DNA from: Candidatus Poseidoniaceae archaeon
GTDB taxonomy: Archaea > Thermoplasmatota > Poseidoniia > Poseidoniales > Poseidoniaceae
Assembly (NCBI GenBank): GCA_949372645.1
Contig: CASIAP010000007.1
Coordinates: 42,692-106,691, forward strand
Direction: 5' to 3'
DNA length: 64,000 nt
The notes under the pieces: generated by a model
The model's input: only the letters and a program-made list of their open reading frames with translations
What the model was told of the DNA's origin: nothing
The model's database searches: none
Program-made: the position numbers and the translations under genes
Shown: in pieces, positions 53,103 to 61,800 of the stretch
How the letters are laid out: every line of letters begins with the position of its first letter
How positions within the stretch are numbered: the stretch's first letter is position 1

Positions 53103-54278
53103 TCATTCCATCACTGGATTTCGACCTTCGAGAGCCGCTTGTCTTGAACCACTGGACCATTTGACAATCTTTGCTTGGCACGTAATGAGCGAACCTTTTT
53201 TGAAAGATTCAACCAAGTCATTCTCCGATGCCAGGAACATGATTTCAACGGAGAAGGAGCCTTGGTTGATTTTTCCTTGAATGGAACATCCTCTCCGGTA
53301 CTGTTCTGACCCCAAGAGTGTACGACTGACTTCATCGACTTGTATGACGCATGTCGCTTCGATGCATTGTTCCATGATGGCAGCCACTTCACTCGAAAGA
53401 CGACACTTTTCAAGTTGTTCGATAACCAATGTTGTAGAATAAGCATGGGAAGGTTGGATCTCTTGAGTAGCATTCCGGTGAGATGCAGTCTCAATCTCCA
53501 AGGGCGTGTCTACCTCCTCGGGGGCCAGTTCTATTTCCGCCTCTTGAGTTTCTTGTTCTGACACTGTTTCTCGTTCAGCAGCCCTTTTTTCCGCCTCAGC
53601 TAATGCCTTTGACATGTCTTGCTCCGATTCATTGATCATCTGAGAATTTTCTTCTTCTGCTTTCTCTGCAAGTAGTTCTTGTTCTAAGTCTGAAAACTCG
53701 TCATCTTCAATGCTCACATCCGTTTCAAAACCTATAGATTCTAAGAAACCCCACCACTCAGGTATGGATAATTGACCATCGCCGTTTGAGTCCATGGCTT
53801 TGATGACATAGTCAACGACCCATTCAGGTGGTTCAGTATTTGACAGTTGACGGATTAAATCGGTGGCTTCTTCACTGGTAACAAAACCGTCTGCATTTGA
53901 ATCAAGCATTTGAGTTAATTGAGCAGAAGTAAATCCCGATTCTTTGAGCCAAACCCCAAACCGTTCAGACATTTGAGCAGCAACTGGGTCATTTTCAATT
54001 CGTGTTTTTGCTTTTGCTTGAACCGTTTGAACTTGGTCTCGGATTTGTTCTGTAACAGCTGCAGTTACGTTTGAACCAATGTTCTCTTTGACTGAAAGAG
54101 CCCACTTCTGAACATTATCTTGTTGAGATAAGATCTTAATAATCGTTTCTCGAGGCAAATGGTCAGGGGGGGACTCGCCGGTGAACTGAAGGGCTACAGC
54201 AGCTAATTCTTGGTTGTCTAAAACTGCAAGGTTGATCCCCTTTTGCATGAGTTTTTCTTCGATTTTTTTGATGGCCAT
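53103..54278 (-). CDS. EF-hand protein with charged linker and C-terminal beta domain
   Basis: 391 residues from the ATG at 54278 (54302 is also possible). Two canonical EF-hand loops lie at 126-137 (DSNADGFVTSEE) and 163-174 (DSNGDGQLSIPE), with the 37-residue spacing of a functional pair. Residues about 190-290 are strongly acidic and low complexity. The C-terminal 110 residues (SSEVAAIMEQCIEATCVIQVDEV onward) are predicted beta strands with a repeated VIQV and GKINQGSFSVEIMFLAS pattern, possibly OB-like. No signal peptide or helix is present, so it is cytoplasmic. Function unknown. Confidence 0.75.
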   Translation of the reverse strand: MAIKKIEEKLMQKGINLAVLDNQELAAVALQFTGESPPDHLPRETIIKILSQQDNVQKWALSVKENIGSNVTAAVTEQIRDQVQTVQAKAKTRIENDPVAAQMSERFGVWLKESGFTSAQLTQMLDSNADGFVTSEEATDLIRQLSNTEPPEWVVDYVIKAMDSNGDGQLSIPEWWGFLESIGFETDVSIEDDEFSDLEQELLAEKAEEENSQMINESEQDMSKALAEAEKRAAERETVSEQETQEAEIELAPEEVDTPLEIETASHRNATQEIQPSHAYSTTLVIEQLEKCRLSSEVAAIMEQCIEATCVIQVDEVSRTLLGSEQYRRGCSIQGKINQGSFSVEIMFLASENDLVESFKKGSLITCQAKIVKWSSGSRQAALEGRNPVME

Positions 54279-54346
54279 AGTACGTACAGCGTCACCTTGC
54301 ATGTGGTGAGCACAACGGCTCACCTCATCAACTTGATGCCATCATC

Positions 54347-55714
54347 TCAATCTGGATATTCCAATTTTGGCCAATCTAAATAATTCTCTTCAGTCCAATG
54401 AAGTGAGCACAGTACTGCTTCAACCTCATCAATATCTGCCAAATTCCTTTCGATCTGTAACCTGTGAAGCCATGTTTTCAATCGACCAAGCGCTTTCCCC
54501 TTTGCAATTCCGGTGCGTTCCATGAGCCAATGCCCGTCAATAAGCGATTCATGGCCACTCTTTAATGGAATTAATTCTTCAAATGCTTCCAGTAAACCAT
54601 ACACTGCGTCAGCATCTTCATCCCCACGTCCCCCTGAAGGTGAAATTCCATGGCTTCTAAGGACAATTTCTAGCTTTAAGTGCTGCTCAGCGTACTGTTC
54701 AAGCACTGCCCTAAAAACTCTCATGCCGGCGAGAGACTCATGTGGCAGTGTTCCAAACCGACCGTGAAGTTCAAGAATATATGTTCGCTCTTTTTTGGAC
54801 ATTTTAAGATCGATGAGTGCCGACTCAACATCTATAGAAAAACACTCTGCAAGAAGTATTGCGAAACGTGTCAGGCCATCGAACTCATACACGTAATGGT
54901 GTTCAAGTGCAGCGAGACGAAGATGTTGTGCGGCCCATTCACCAGGTAAGAAACAATCCAGTATGCCATCATGAGCCATTTTCTCCACGACCTTGGCCAT
55001 GTTTTTACCGTTGAGGATCTTGAGCCATTCCATCCAAATCCGTTCATGCGTGACTGCCTTAAGCATATGTGAATTTTGACGCAGTGCCTCGCTTAATTCG
55101 AAATCAAATTTCCAAACGCCTGCTTGGCCTCTGTCAAGGAACCGATATGCCCGAAGGATTCTCAAACCATCTTCCGATATTCTTCGATAAGCTTGACCGA
55201 CAGCCCGAAGCATCCCCTGCTCCATATCTTGCAATCCATGATGCGGGTCATGCATGACCTTTCGAGCAATATCGATGGCCATTGCATTAATGGTGAAATC
55301 ACGGCGTTCAAGATCTTCAGAAAGTGAAACACCCCAACTGACTTGTCCAGGTCTTCGCCCATCTTCATACGCACTTTCCGTACGGAGTGTTGTCGCTTCA
55401 TAGAACACACCATCTCCGCGTAGGCTTACGGTGCCATAATCAATCCCAGTTGGTATGGAGTCTGGAAAGACCTCCATCATCTGTTGAGGTTCAAGCGATA
55501 CTGCGAAATCAATGTCATGAACATCAATGCCAAGACATGCATCTCGGACTGCACCTCCTACAATCCAGATTCCTCCGCCATGCTTGGCGACGATTGAAGC
55601 AATCTCGAGAACACGTGGCGGTAGCCTTTCCAACCAAGAAACGACCTTTGGAGGGCATTGAAGAGCAGGAACATCTGCTTCAAGAGCAGGATTCGGCCAA
55701 TTTTCACCCAACAT
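54347..55714 (-). CDS. Class II CCA-adding/poly(A) polymerase-type nucleotidyltransferase
   Basis: 455 residues. The head carries GGAVRDACLGIDVHDIDFAVS at 53-73 with the metal aspartates D67 and D69, then ERRDFTINAMAID at 136-148 and SEDGLRILRAYRF at 180-192, the class II (bacterial/eukaryotic) CCA and poly(A) polymerase signatures. Archaea normally use class I CCA enzymes, which differ in sequence, so this gene was probably acquired from bacteria. It may add CCA to tRNA, repair ends or add poly(A). It is divergent from the ParB/SerK-like gene, 75 bases away. Confidence 0.9.
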   Translation of the reverse strand: MLGENWPNPALEADVPALQCPPKVVSWLERLPPRVLEIASIVAKHGGGIWIVGGAVRDACLGIDVHDIDFAVSLEPQQMMEVFPDSIPTGIDYGTVSLRGDGVFYEATTLRTESAYEDGRRPGQVSWGVSLSEDLERRDFTINAMAIDIARKVMHDPHHGLQDMEQGMLRAVGQAYRRISEDGLRILRAYRFLDRGQAGVWKFDFELSEALRQNSHMLKAVTHERIWMEWLKILNGKNMAKVVEKMAHDGILDCFLPGEWAAQHLRLAALEHHYVYEFDGLTRFAILLAECFSIDVESALIDLKMSKKERTYILELHGRFGTLPHESLAGMRVFRAVLEQYAEQHLKLEIVLRSHGISPSGGRGDEDADAVYGLLEAFEELIPLKSGHESLIDGHWLMERTGIAKGKALGRLKTWLHRLQIERNLADIDEVEAVLCSLHWTEENYLDWPKLEYPD

Positions 55715-55789
55715 ACGAACTCTCCTTTACCCGGATGGGGGCGCAAGACAGACAAAGCATTATCGCAGAATGGCTGTTGGAACGGCTCA

Positions 55790-56221
55790 ATGTGGGATGA
55801 AGAAGATGTCCGCCTCGTGCCATATGAATGGCTCAAACCACATGAGCAAATCAAACCTCGAAACCGAGATAAATTGCTTGAGATGACGAAACGGTGGGGT
55901 GGATTTACCAAACCACTCATCGTTGATAAGCGAACAGGCGCTATTTTAGACGGCCATCATCGGTACTCGATAGCTGGTGAATTAAACTTAGCACGGGTTC
56001 CAGCCATTTGTGTTGATTATCTTGTTGATGATCGTATTGTGGTCGAACTTTGGCCAGCATCAGAAATGAAATCGATTTCGAAACAACAAATCATCGATAT
56101 GTGCCTTTCAGATGAGGTATTCCCGCCGAAAACAAGCCGTCATACCATTGCCGACCATTTGCCGCCAATTCTTGTGTCGTTAGAAGTGCTTGAACAGCAC
56201 GCTCCAGCTCAATTGGATTGA
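55790..56221 (+). CDS. ParB/SerK-like small protein
   Basis: 144 residues from the ATG at 55790. VPYEWLKPHEQIKPRNRDKL then GGFTKPLIVDKRTGAILDGHHRYSIAGELN and VPAICVDYL follow the pattern of ParB N-terminal domains and, more closely, of the small archaeal ParB-like ADP-dependent serine kinases. The DGHHRY motif is the most telling. It could phosphorylate serine or act as another ParB-fold enzyme; a chromosome-partition role is unlikely because the DNA-binding helices of ParB are absent. Its stop overlaps the M61 peptidase gene by 13 bases. Confidence 0.72.
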   Translation: MWDEEDVRLVPYEWLKPHEQIKPRNRDKLLEMTKRWGGFTKPLIVDKRTGAILDGHHRYSIAGELNLARVPAICVDYLVDDRIVVELWPASEMKSISKQQIIDMCLSDEVFPPKTSRHTIADHLPPILVSLEVLEQHAPAQLD

Positions 56222-58044
56222 CGAGTCGCAATGTAGGCTCGCCAGCGAGCGTTTCCTTTCCCTTCTAATTTCACACCATGTTGTGGAGTTGAGCTCGGAG
56301 TAATCGTGTGTTCATGGATGATTCCTTCATGAGATACCATCAACTTGACCTCCATCCCAGCCTTGCCTTTGAGCGAAGTCTTGAGGGCTTTGACAGAGGA
56401 TGTTCGCACGCCATTCACTGCAATAATTTCATCACTTGGCATAATGCAATGGCGTATTGGTGAACCTTTGATGTGAGAGGTTACCGTGACTTTGCCCCCC
56501 TTTCCGGAGAGATTGAGGCCCAACCATCCATGTGTTTCTTCACCGTCTTTCGGTACGTGTTCAGGAATAAGGTCCAATCCGAAAAAGGCCATTGTCGCCT
56601 TCATATCAGGTGCTTGGCGTTGATGCATCAAGTCATCGAGTAAGGAGCCTAATTGTCGACCACCTTTCATTGAAGTCAGAGCTCTGCGGATGTCTTTATG
56701 GGTAACACCTAAACGCTCAACTCCTTCGTATTCGAGCGCATGTTTCCGGCATAATTCGGCCATCAGGTCACAGACGCCGACATCGCCTTTTGAGCGTCGG
56801 CGTAATTCCGCATCGAGTTGCATGATGGCTAATTCACCTTCGAGATAATACGAGATTTGCGTTTCTCGAGAAAAAGCATGGCCTCGATACAAGTGGATCC
56901 AAGCATCGTGACTTGATTCAGCCAGTGACTCACTTTCCATGCCATGTCGAGTAGTATGGCGCTTCATTTTCCGCATGAAATCCTTGCGCCAGTCTTCTTC
57001 AGACCAGGCGCCTGAGCGAACACACAGCATATCGCCCATCCATGACGTTCCCCCTTCAAACCACCAGAGTAAATCCGAATGCACTTCTCTTTGTAAATCA
57101 TAATCAAGGAAATTCCGAGGTCGTAATCGCTTCACGTTCCATTGATGGAGGTATTCGTGGCTAAACAGGCTCACAAGGTCCCGATATTCATCTTCATGAC
57201 CCGGCATAAGGCATTGGCGTGGCAGCATTGAAGTTTGTGAATTGAGGTGCTCAAGCCCGCCTCTCATGTTTTCAGTGAGTTGAATGACAGTGACATAATT
57301 GTCCCATGCAGGAATTCCGAACAAGGCGTGGTGTTCTTTGACGACTCTATCCATGTCGAGTTTAAACCGCTCTAACATTCCAGCATCCACTTCATGCCCA
57401 CCACTGTCCCACAATTTGAGGTGGTGTGTGCGACCTTCGACGTCCCAAGAATCCATCTCATTCGGATTGCATTCGATGATCGCATCGAGGAATTCATCGC
57501 GCTGTGGAGAGGTGAAGCAATGGGTCGTACCTTGATTTGAGGTCAATTCCCCTTTACCCGTTCTGTGCCCATTATCGGTGTATTGGGTTGCAGGTGTCCA
57601 ACCTTTTGGTGCGTGTAATTCGACATTATGTTCCATGTTCATCCGAGCAGAATCGATTCCCTCTGTTGGCATGAACCAGGTAAAGGGTGGCATCATGTGC
57701 AGGTGTGTGGTATCCAAATGATTGCCTCGAACAGAAAGGTCGGTGGCAAGAAGTCGGTAGGTCAACATCACGCTGGTGGCCTCTGATGAGACTTTGATAC
57801 GCATAGCATCGACATCCTTTCGACTTGCAGACAGTGCGTTCCCAGATTGATCGGTTGCCACAAAGTCAGTCATATGCTGAATTGGTTCACGCAAGAAATA
57901 GGACCCAGGGACCCATCGAGGGAAATGAACGGTGAGTGTTGAAGCGGTAAAAGGACCGTTGATTTCGATACCGACACACAAACGTCGAGATTCACCTTCT
58001 GTTGCGTCGATGAGGAAGCGGATACCTGAGGATGGGCGGCTCAT
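56209..58044 (-). CDS. M61 family metallopeptidase with PDZ domain
   Basis: 611 residues. The zinc motif HEYLHQWNVKRLRPR begins at 296, the M61 form of HExxH, and the third ligand is likely the glutamate in LLWWFEGGTSWMGD (E330). GGLEHLNSQ upstream is also typical. The C-terminal 110 residues (THGWLGLNLSGKGGKVTVT to DEIIAVNGVRTSSVKALKT) form a PDZ domain. Glycyl aminopeptidase activity is known for the family. No signal peptide is seen, so cytoplasmic peptide degradation is likely. It starts within the HEAT gene stop codon (ATGA). Confidence 0.92.
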   Translation of the reverse strand: MSRPSSGIRFLIDATEGESRRLCVGIEINGPFTASTLTVHFPRWVPGSYFLREPIQHMTDFVATDQSGNALSASRKDVDAMRIKVSSEATSVMLTYRLLATDLSVRGNHLDTTHLHMMPPFTWFMPTEGIDSARMNMEHNVELHAPKGWTPATQYTDNGHRTGKGELTSNQGTTHCFTSPQRDEFLDAIIECNPNEMDSWDVEGRTHHLKLWDSGGHEVDAGMLERFKLDMDRVVKEHHALFGIPAWDNYVTVIQLTENMRGGLEHLNSQTSMLPRQCLMPGHEDEYRDLVSLFSHEYLHQWNVKRLRPRNFLDYDLQREVHSDLLWWFEGGTSWMGDMLCVRSGAWSEEDWRKDFMRKMKRHTTRHGMESESLAESSHDAWIHLYRGHAFSRETQISYYLEGELAIMQLDAELRRRSKGDVGVCDLMAELCRKHALEYEGVERLGVTHKDIRRALTSMKGGRQLGSLLDDLMHQRQAPDMKATMAFFGLDLIPEHVPKDGEETHGWLGLNLSGKGGKVTVTSHIKGSPIRHCIMPSDEIIAVNGVRTSSVKALKTSLKGKAGMEVKLMVSHEGIIHEHTITPSSTPQHGVKLEGKGNARWRAYIATRQSN

Positions 58045-59042
58045 AGACCAAGTTCAGTCGAGGCAGTAGAAAGGTTCTCTGCTGAAATGCGGAGTAACTC
58101 ATCACTGCATTCGGAAAGGAAGCGACGGTTTTCTTCTGCGACTTCCACTTCTCCACAGCGACCAATAAGGCGCTCCAATAAGCGTGCACGTTCAATGACA
58201 TCAACGGACTCATCCCGAATAATGTTCCAGCGTAAGGCATCGATTTCGCTACTCTTTTTACCTTGCATCCATCGGCCTGCAACAACAAACAACTCATGCT
58301 CAAGCAGCAACTGAATCGCAGCATCTTCGAGTAAGTCACATTGTGAACGAAGTTCTTTGACCAACGCTTTCATCGTTGGTCCACTGGCCTTTTTAGCGAT
58401 CTCAACCAGCACTTCCCCAGCATTATGAACAGCAGATGAAAGCAAGGGGCTGGATTTGAGTCCACGTTTGAGAATCCCCTTCATACTGTCTTCGGACAGT
58501 GTTTCACCGTTGTCAACCATGGCTTGCAAAGCAGCTTCACATACGCTGTTACTTTCATCATGAAGGGCTGTAGAGCGATGTTTTGCATCTGCACCTTGGC
58601 TGAGAACTGCCATCCGTCGTAATGCACTGTCTTCATGCGTTTGAAATTGCTCGGCATATTGAGCCGCTTCTTTCCCTTTGAGTAAGGCTTCAGCCGCTTT
58701 ACGTATACACGTTAAGTCATCATCTTCAATGAGAAGTAGAGCAATTTCGGTCGTATCTTCAGAAAAGTCGCTGAGCAGATTCGCAGCACACCGTCTGGCA
58801 TCAAGCCAGGAATGAGTCGCTAAAGTTCGCAAACTCCCGACACCTTGCTTTGGTGCCCATTTGCGATGTGCCTCAAGTGCCTTAGAGCGAAACCAAGTAT
58901 CCTTATCATTCAGCAGAGGGACGAATCCCTCGAGCGCCCGAGGGATGTCGGTATCGAATAAGACACGGATAGCACGCCTGCGCTGACGCACATCTTTGTG
59001 CTTCAAGCGAGCGATTTCGCCGTCCAGCCCACCACGTGCCAT
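58041..59042 (-). CDS. HEAT-repeat protein
   Basis: 333 residues from the ATG at 59042. Repeated helix pairs of the HEAT type are visible, for example QRRRAIRVLFDTDIPRALEGF, ARRCAANLLSDFSEDTTEIA and CIRKAAEALLKGKEAAQ, then VCEAALQAMVDNGETLSED. Such proteins usually act as scaffolds. An in-frame start at 59108 would overlap the TSP3 gene, so it is less likely. It overlaps the M61 gene by 4 bases and lies 37 bases downstream of the giant surface protein. Confidence 0.78.
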   Translation of the reverse strand: MARGGLDGEIARLKHKDVRQRRRAIRVLFDTDIPRALEGFVPLLNDKDTWFRSKALEAHRKWAPKQGVGSLRTLATHSWLDARRCAANLLSDFSEDTTEIALLLIEDDDLTCIRKAAEALLKGKEAAQYAEQFQTHEDSALRRMAVLSQGADAKHRSTALHDESNSVCEAALQAMVDNGETLSEDSMKGILKRGLKSSPLLSSAVHNAGEVLVEIAKKASGPTMKALVKELRSQCDLLEDAAIQLLLEHELFVVAGRWMQGKKSSEIDALRWNIIRDESVDVIERARLLERLIGRCGEVEVAEENRRFLSECSDELLRISAENLSTASTELGL

Positions 59043-59079
59043 GCTGCACCGAGTAGACGGTGCCTCATAGGGGTGTGCC

Positions 59080-61692
59080 TCACTCTTCTTCAGAGGATGG
59101 AATCTCAACCGCTTGCTTTGGTAGTAAATCGACTTCTATGTTGTGTTGCTCCACCATGTCGTATTCGAGGATGTTCTCTCGCTTTGAGCGAATACGTTCG
59201 AGTCTCAATCCTTGGTGTGCTCCAATCAAACGCATTTGCAATGCTCGCTCATAGCTGTCACTGATCTCTTGCAATTCACTTTCAGAACCTGCCATGTGAA
59301 TCAGTTCTTCGAAACTCTCAGTTCTTCGATTTCGTGAAAGGAAGGTGAAAGCAAGGTAAAGAGCGCTTGGCCCACCAATTCCAATCGTGACGAGGTCCCA
59401 TTCTTGGAGATTAATGTCAATCAAGGGAATATCCACGCCAGCAAACGGTTTGGATGCAGAACTGAAGGAATCAGTACCTGAATCTTCTTCCACTTTGTCA
59501 GAGACACCGTCGTTATCATCGTCTTGGTCTGCATTATCTCCAGTACCGTCTTCATCATTGTCTGCCCATTCATTCGGGTCGTCTGGGAAGGCATCCTCAC
59601 ATCGTTCGAAGGTTCCAACGTCAATGCATACGAGCGAATCTTTCTTGATTTGAATTTGATTTGAATCAGTGTACACCGGGTTTGCTGGGTCTTTCCGTCC
59701 ATCGTTGTCTCGGTCATTCAATGAACAATCACCGTTGAACGCAGTCGTAGAGTTGATGTTGAGGTATACGACATCATCTATTCCGTAGACACCTTCACTG
59801 AATTGGGTAAAGCGGCAATTATCGCCCTTGCCATCAAAGTCATCATCGATCCATTGCGTCTTTTCCTGTGGGAATTGGTCATCATCATCATCAAAACCAT
59901 CGTTGTCTGCATCGTAAATACAAGCACGCAATTCATCTGAATCAAGATCATAACATTTGTCGGCGAGGTTGTCTCCTCGGCCATCACCGTCGTAGTCGAA
60001 CCATTCATTTGCATCGTCTGGGAATGAATCAGGGTTGCTTCCCCATTCATTGTCACCGTAACCATCCATGTCTCGATCGTACCATTGTGTAGGGTTGTTG
60101 GTAAATTGGTCGCCTTCAAATCCGTCTTTATTATCACCGTAGCCATCGAAATCGGAATCTCGAGTTTGGGTTGGTTCGAATGGGAATGCATCAGAGTTGT
60201 CGCCGACGTTGTCATTGTCGCTGTCCATCTGTTCAGCAGGGTCGTTCGGAAACACATCGGCATTATCGCCAAGTCCATCACGGTCACTGTCTTTCCATTC
60301 ATCTGGGTCGTCTGGGAACGCATCAGCATCACGACCATCGGGGTCGTCACCATAGAAGTCGCCATCAGAATCTTCGAATTGAGTGCTGTCCAAAACAAAT
60401 TCATCGATGTTATCTCCGTAACCGTCTCGGTCGGTGTCTTCGAATTCAGTGTCGTCCCCGGGGAATGCATCTTCTTCTTCGCCGTAGCCATCGCCGTCTT
60501 CATCGCTGCACTGTTCATCATCATTCGGGAAAGCATCTCCAGTTTCATTTCTTAATCCTGTTTCATCATCGATGGTGTATTGGTAGTCATCTCCACATCC
60601 ATCCCCATCAAGGTCTTCCCATTGAGTTGAATCGTACGGTAGGCTGTCTGCTGGTCCATAGGGATACGCCAACCAGTTCGAGGACGCATCACTGTAGCCA
60701 TCGCCATCCGAGTCAATGCATCCGTTTCGGTCAACAGTACTGTTGCCGCTCTCAAAGGTACAAGCATCGGGCATGTAGGCCCACACTTCGTTGTTATCAC
60801 CATAGCCATCATCGTCAGAGTCTCTCCATTGGGTGTATTCATTCGGGAATATGTCGGGTTCAGAACCGTTCATGTTGTCGCCGTAGCCGTCACCGTCAGA
60901 ATCCATCCACTGTGTAGATTCATAAGGGAAATCATCAGTATTCATCGATTCATTGTCTGCATGATCAAGGTAGCCATCACCGTCCCAATCTTCGATATTT
61001 GCAGTTGCTTTGAATGGTTCAGGGTCTTCAGCGTTACTGATTCCATCTCCATCATCATCGATACATGCCAAGCGGTCGACCCAACTTGTTCCGTATTGAT
61101 TTGGACAAGGGTCAGTTTGGTCATCATATCCGTCGTTATCGCGGTCTTCGCAACCATAGAAACTCTCGTTCTCTCCATCTTGATTCACACTTCGGATGGA
61201 TGTTCCAGGTTGATTTGGACATTGGTCTGGAGTGTTACCGTCCATTTCATCACCGTAGCCGTCGCCATCCATGTCATGCCATTGCGTGTCATCGTTTTCG
61301 AAAGCATCGTGTTCATCAGACCAATCATCACCATCACTGTCAAGGCAGCCATAGAACGGCATAGTGCTGTTTCCAGCAGTAAAACGACAGTGGTCTCCAT
61401 TGAATCCGTTTTGATGATCTCCGAAGCCATCCCCGTCAGTATCTTGCCATTGGCTCTGTTCATTCGGAAAAGCATCTGCATCGTTTCCAGTCGCGTTATC
61501 TCCATAGCCGTCATTATCTGAATCAGCCCATTGTGTTGAATCCTCTGGGAATCGGTCGACATTCAAGGATTGATTGAATGCGTGGTCAAGAACGCCATCA
61601 CCATCCCAATCACCGGCTGTAGCGGTTGCAGATTGTGGATAGGGGTCATTGATGTCGCTGACTCCGTCTTGGTCAGCATCAGGGCAAGCCAA
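59080..61692 (-). CDS. Giant thrombospondin type 3 repeat surface protein, C-terminal segment
   Basis: 870 residues in one frame, continuing the gene whose upstream segment lies at 61787-64000. More than 25 Asp-rich repeats follow the pattern DSDGDGYGDN or DxDxDGxxD, the TSP3 calcium-binding motif, with FPNDPxEWxDSD linkers. Near the C-terminus the repeats stop and a transmembrane helix (LVTIGIGGPSALYLAFTFLS) follows, then a cytoplasmic helical tail of about 115 residues (SYERALQMRLIGAHQGLRLE) ending in SSEEE. The protein is thus anchored at its C-terminus with an extended calcium-binding ectodomain. The listed start is an internal methionine, so the true start is off the window. Confidence 0.87.
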   Translation of the reverse strand: MACPDADQDGVSDINDPYPQSATATAGDWDGDGVLDHAFNQSLNVDRFPEDSTQWADSDNDGYGDNATGNDADAFPNEQSQWQDTDGDGFGDHQNGFNGDHCRFTAGNSTMPFYGCLDSDGDDWSDEHDAFENDDTQWHDMDGDGYGDEMDGNTPDQCPNQPGTSIRSVNQDGENESFYGCEDRDNDGYDDQTDPCPNQYGTSWVDRLACIDDDGDGISNAEDPEPFKATANIEDWDGDGYLDHADNESMNTDDFPYESTQWMDSDGDGYGDNMNGSEPDIFPNEYTQWRDSDDDGYGDNNEVWAYMPDACTFESGNSTVDRNGCIDSDGDGYSDASSNWLAYPYGPADSLPYDSTQWEDLDGDGCGDDYQYTIDDETGLRNETGDAFPNDDEQCSDEDGDGYGEEEDAFPGDDTEFEDTDRDGYGDNIDEFVLDSTQFEDSDGDFYGDDPDGRDADAFPDDPDEWKDSDRDGLGDNADVFPNDPAEQMDSDNDNVGDNSDAFPFEPTQTRDSDFDGYGDNKDGFEGDQFTNNPTQWYDRDMDGYGDNEWGSNPDSFPDDANEWFDYDGDGRGDNLADKCYDLDSDELRACIYDADNDGFDDDDDQFPQEKTQWIDDDFDGKGDNCRFTQFSEGVYGIDDVVYLNINSTTAFNGDCSLNDRDNDGRKDPANPVYTDSNQIQIKKDSLVCIDVGTFERCEDAFPDDPNEWADNDEDGTGDNADQDDDNDGVSDKVEEDSGTDSFSSASKPFAGVDIPLIDINLQEWDLVTIGIGGPSALYLAFTFLSRNRRTESFEELIHMAGSESELQEISDSYERALQMRLIGAHQGLRLERIRSKRENILEYDMVEQHNIEVDLLPKQAVEIPSSEEE

Positions 61693-61739
61693 TTGGTCCA
61701 GCCAACTGTTTCCGTAGGAATACGGACAAGGGTCAGCAG

Positions 61740-61800
61740 TAGTCAGAGATAGCCATCACCATCTTCATCAGGGCATCCATATTCTGTCATGTTGCTCCAT
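61740..61800 (-). other. Two closely spaced frameshifts in the TSP3 protein gene
   Basis: Three frames each carry TSP3-type peptide in sequence: ELVNGAT, then MTEYGCPDEDGDGYL, then TTADPCPYSYGN. A related unfragmented unit at about 62340-62500 (GENVTMYGCPDSDSDGYDD then DPCPYTYGNSW) shows what the intact order should be. One base lost near 61795 and another near 61745 account for it. Confidence 0.75.

Noticed and set aside
60085..60917. Plus-strand open frames rich in Ile/Val or His/Arg opposite the TSP3 gene
   Set aside because: GAT/GAC-rich codons on the minus strand read as ATC/GTC on the other, which creates hydrophobic or His-rich shadow peptides. The TSP3 frame has clear motifs and a membrane anchor; the plus-strand frames have none.
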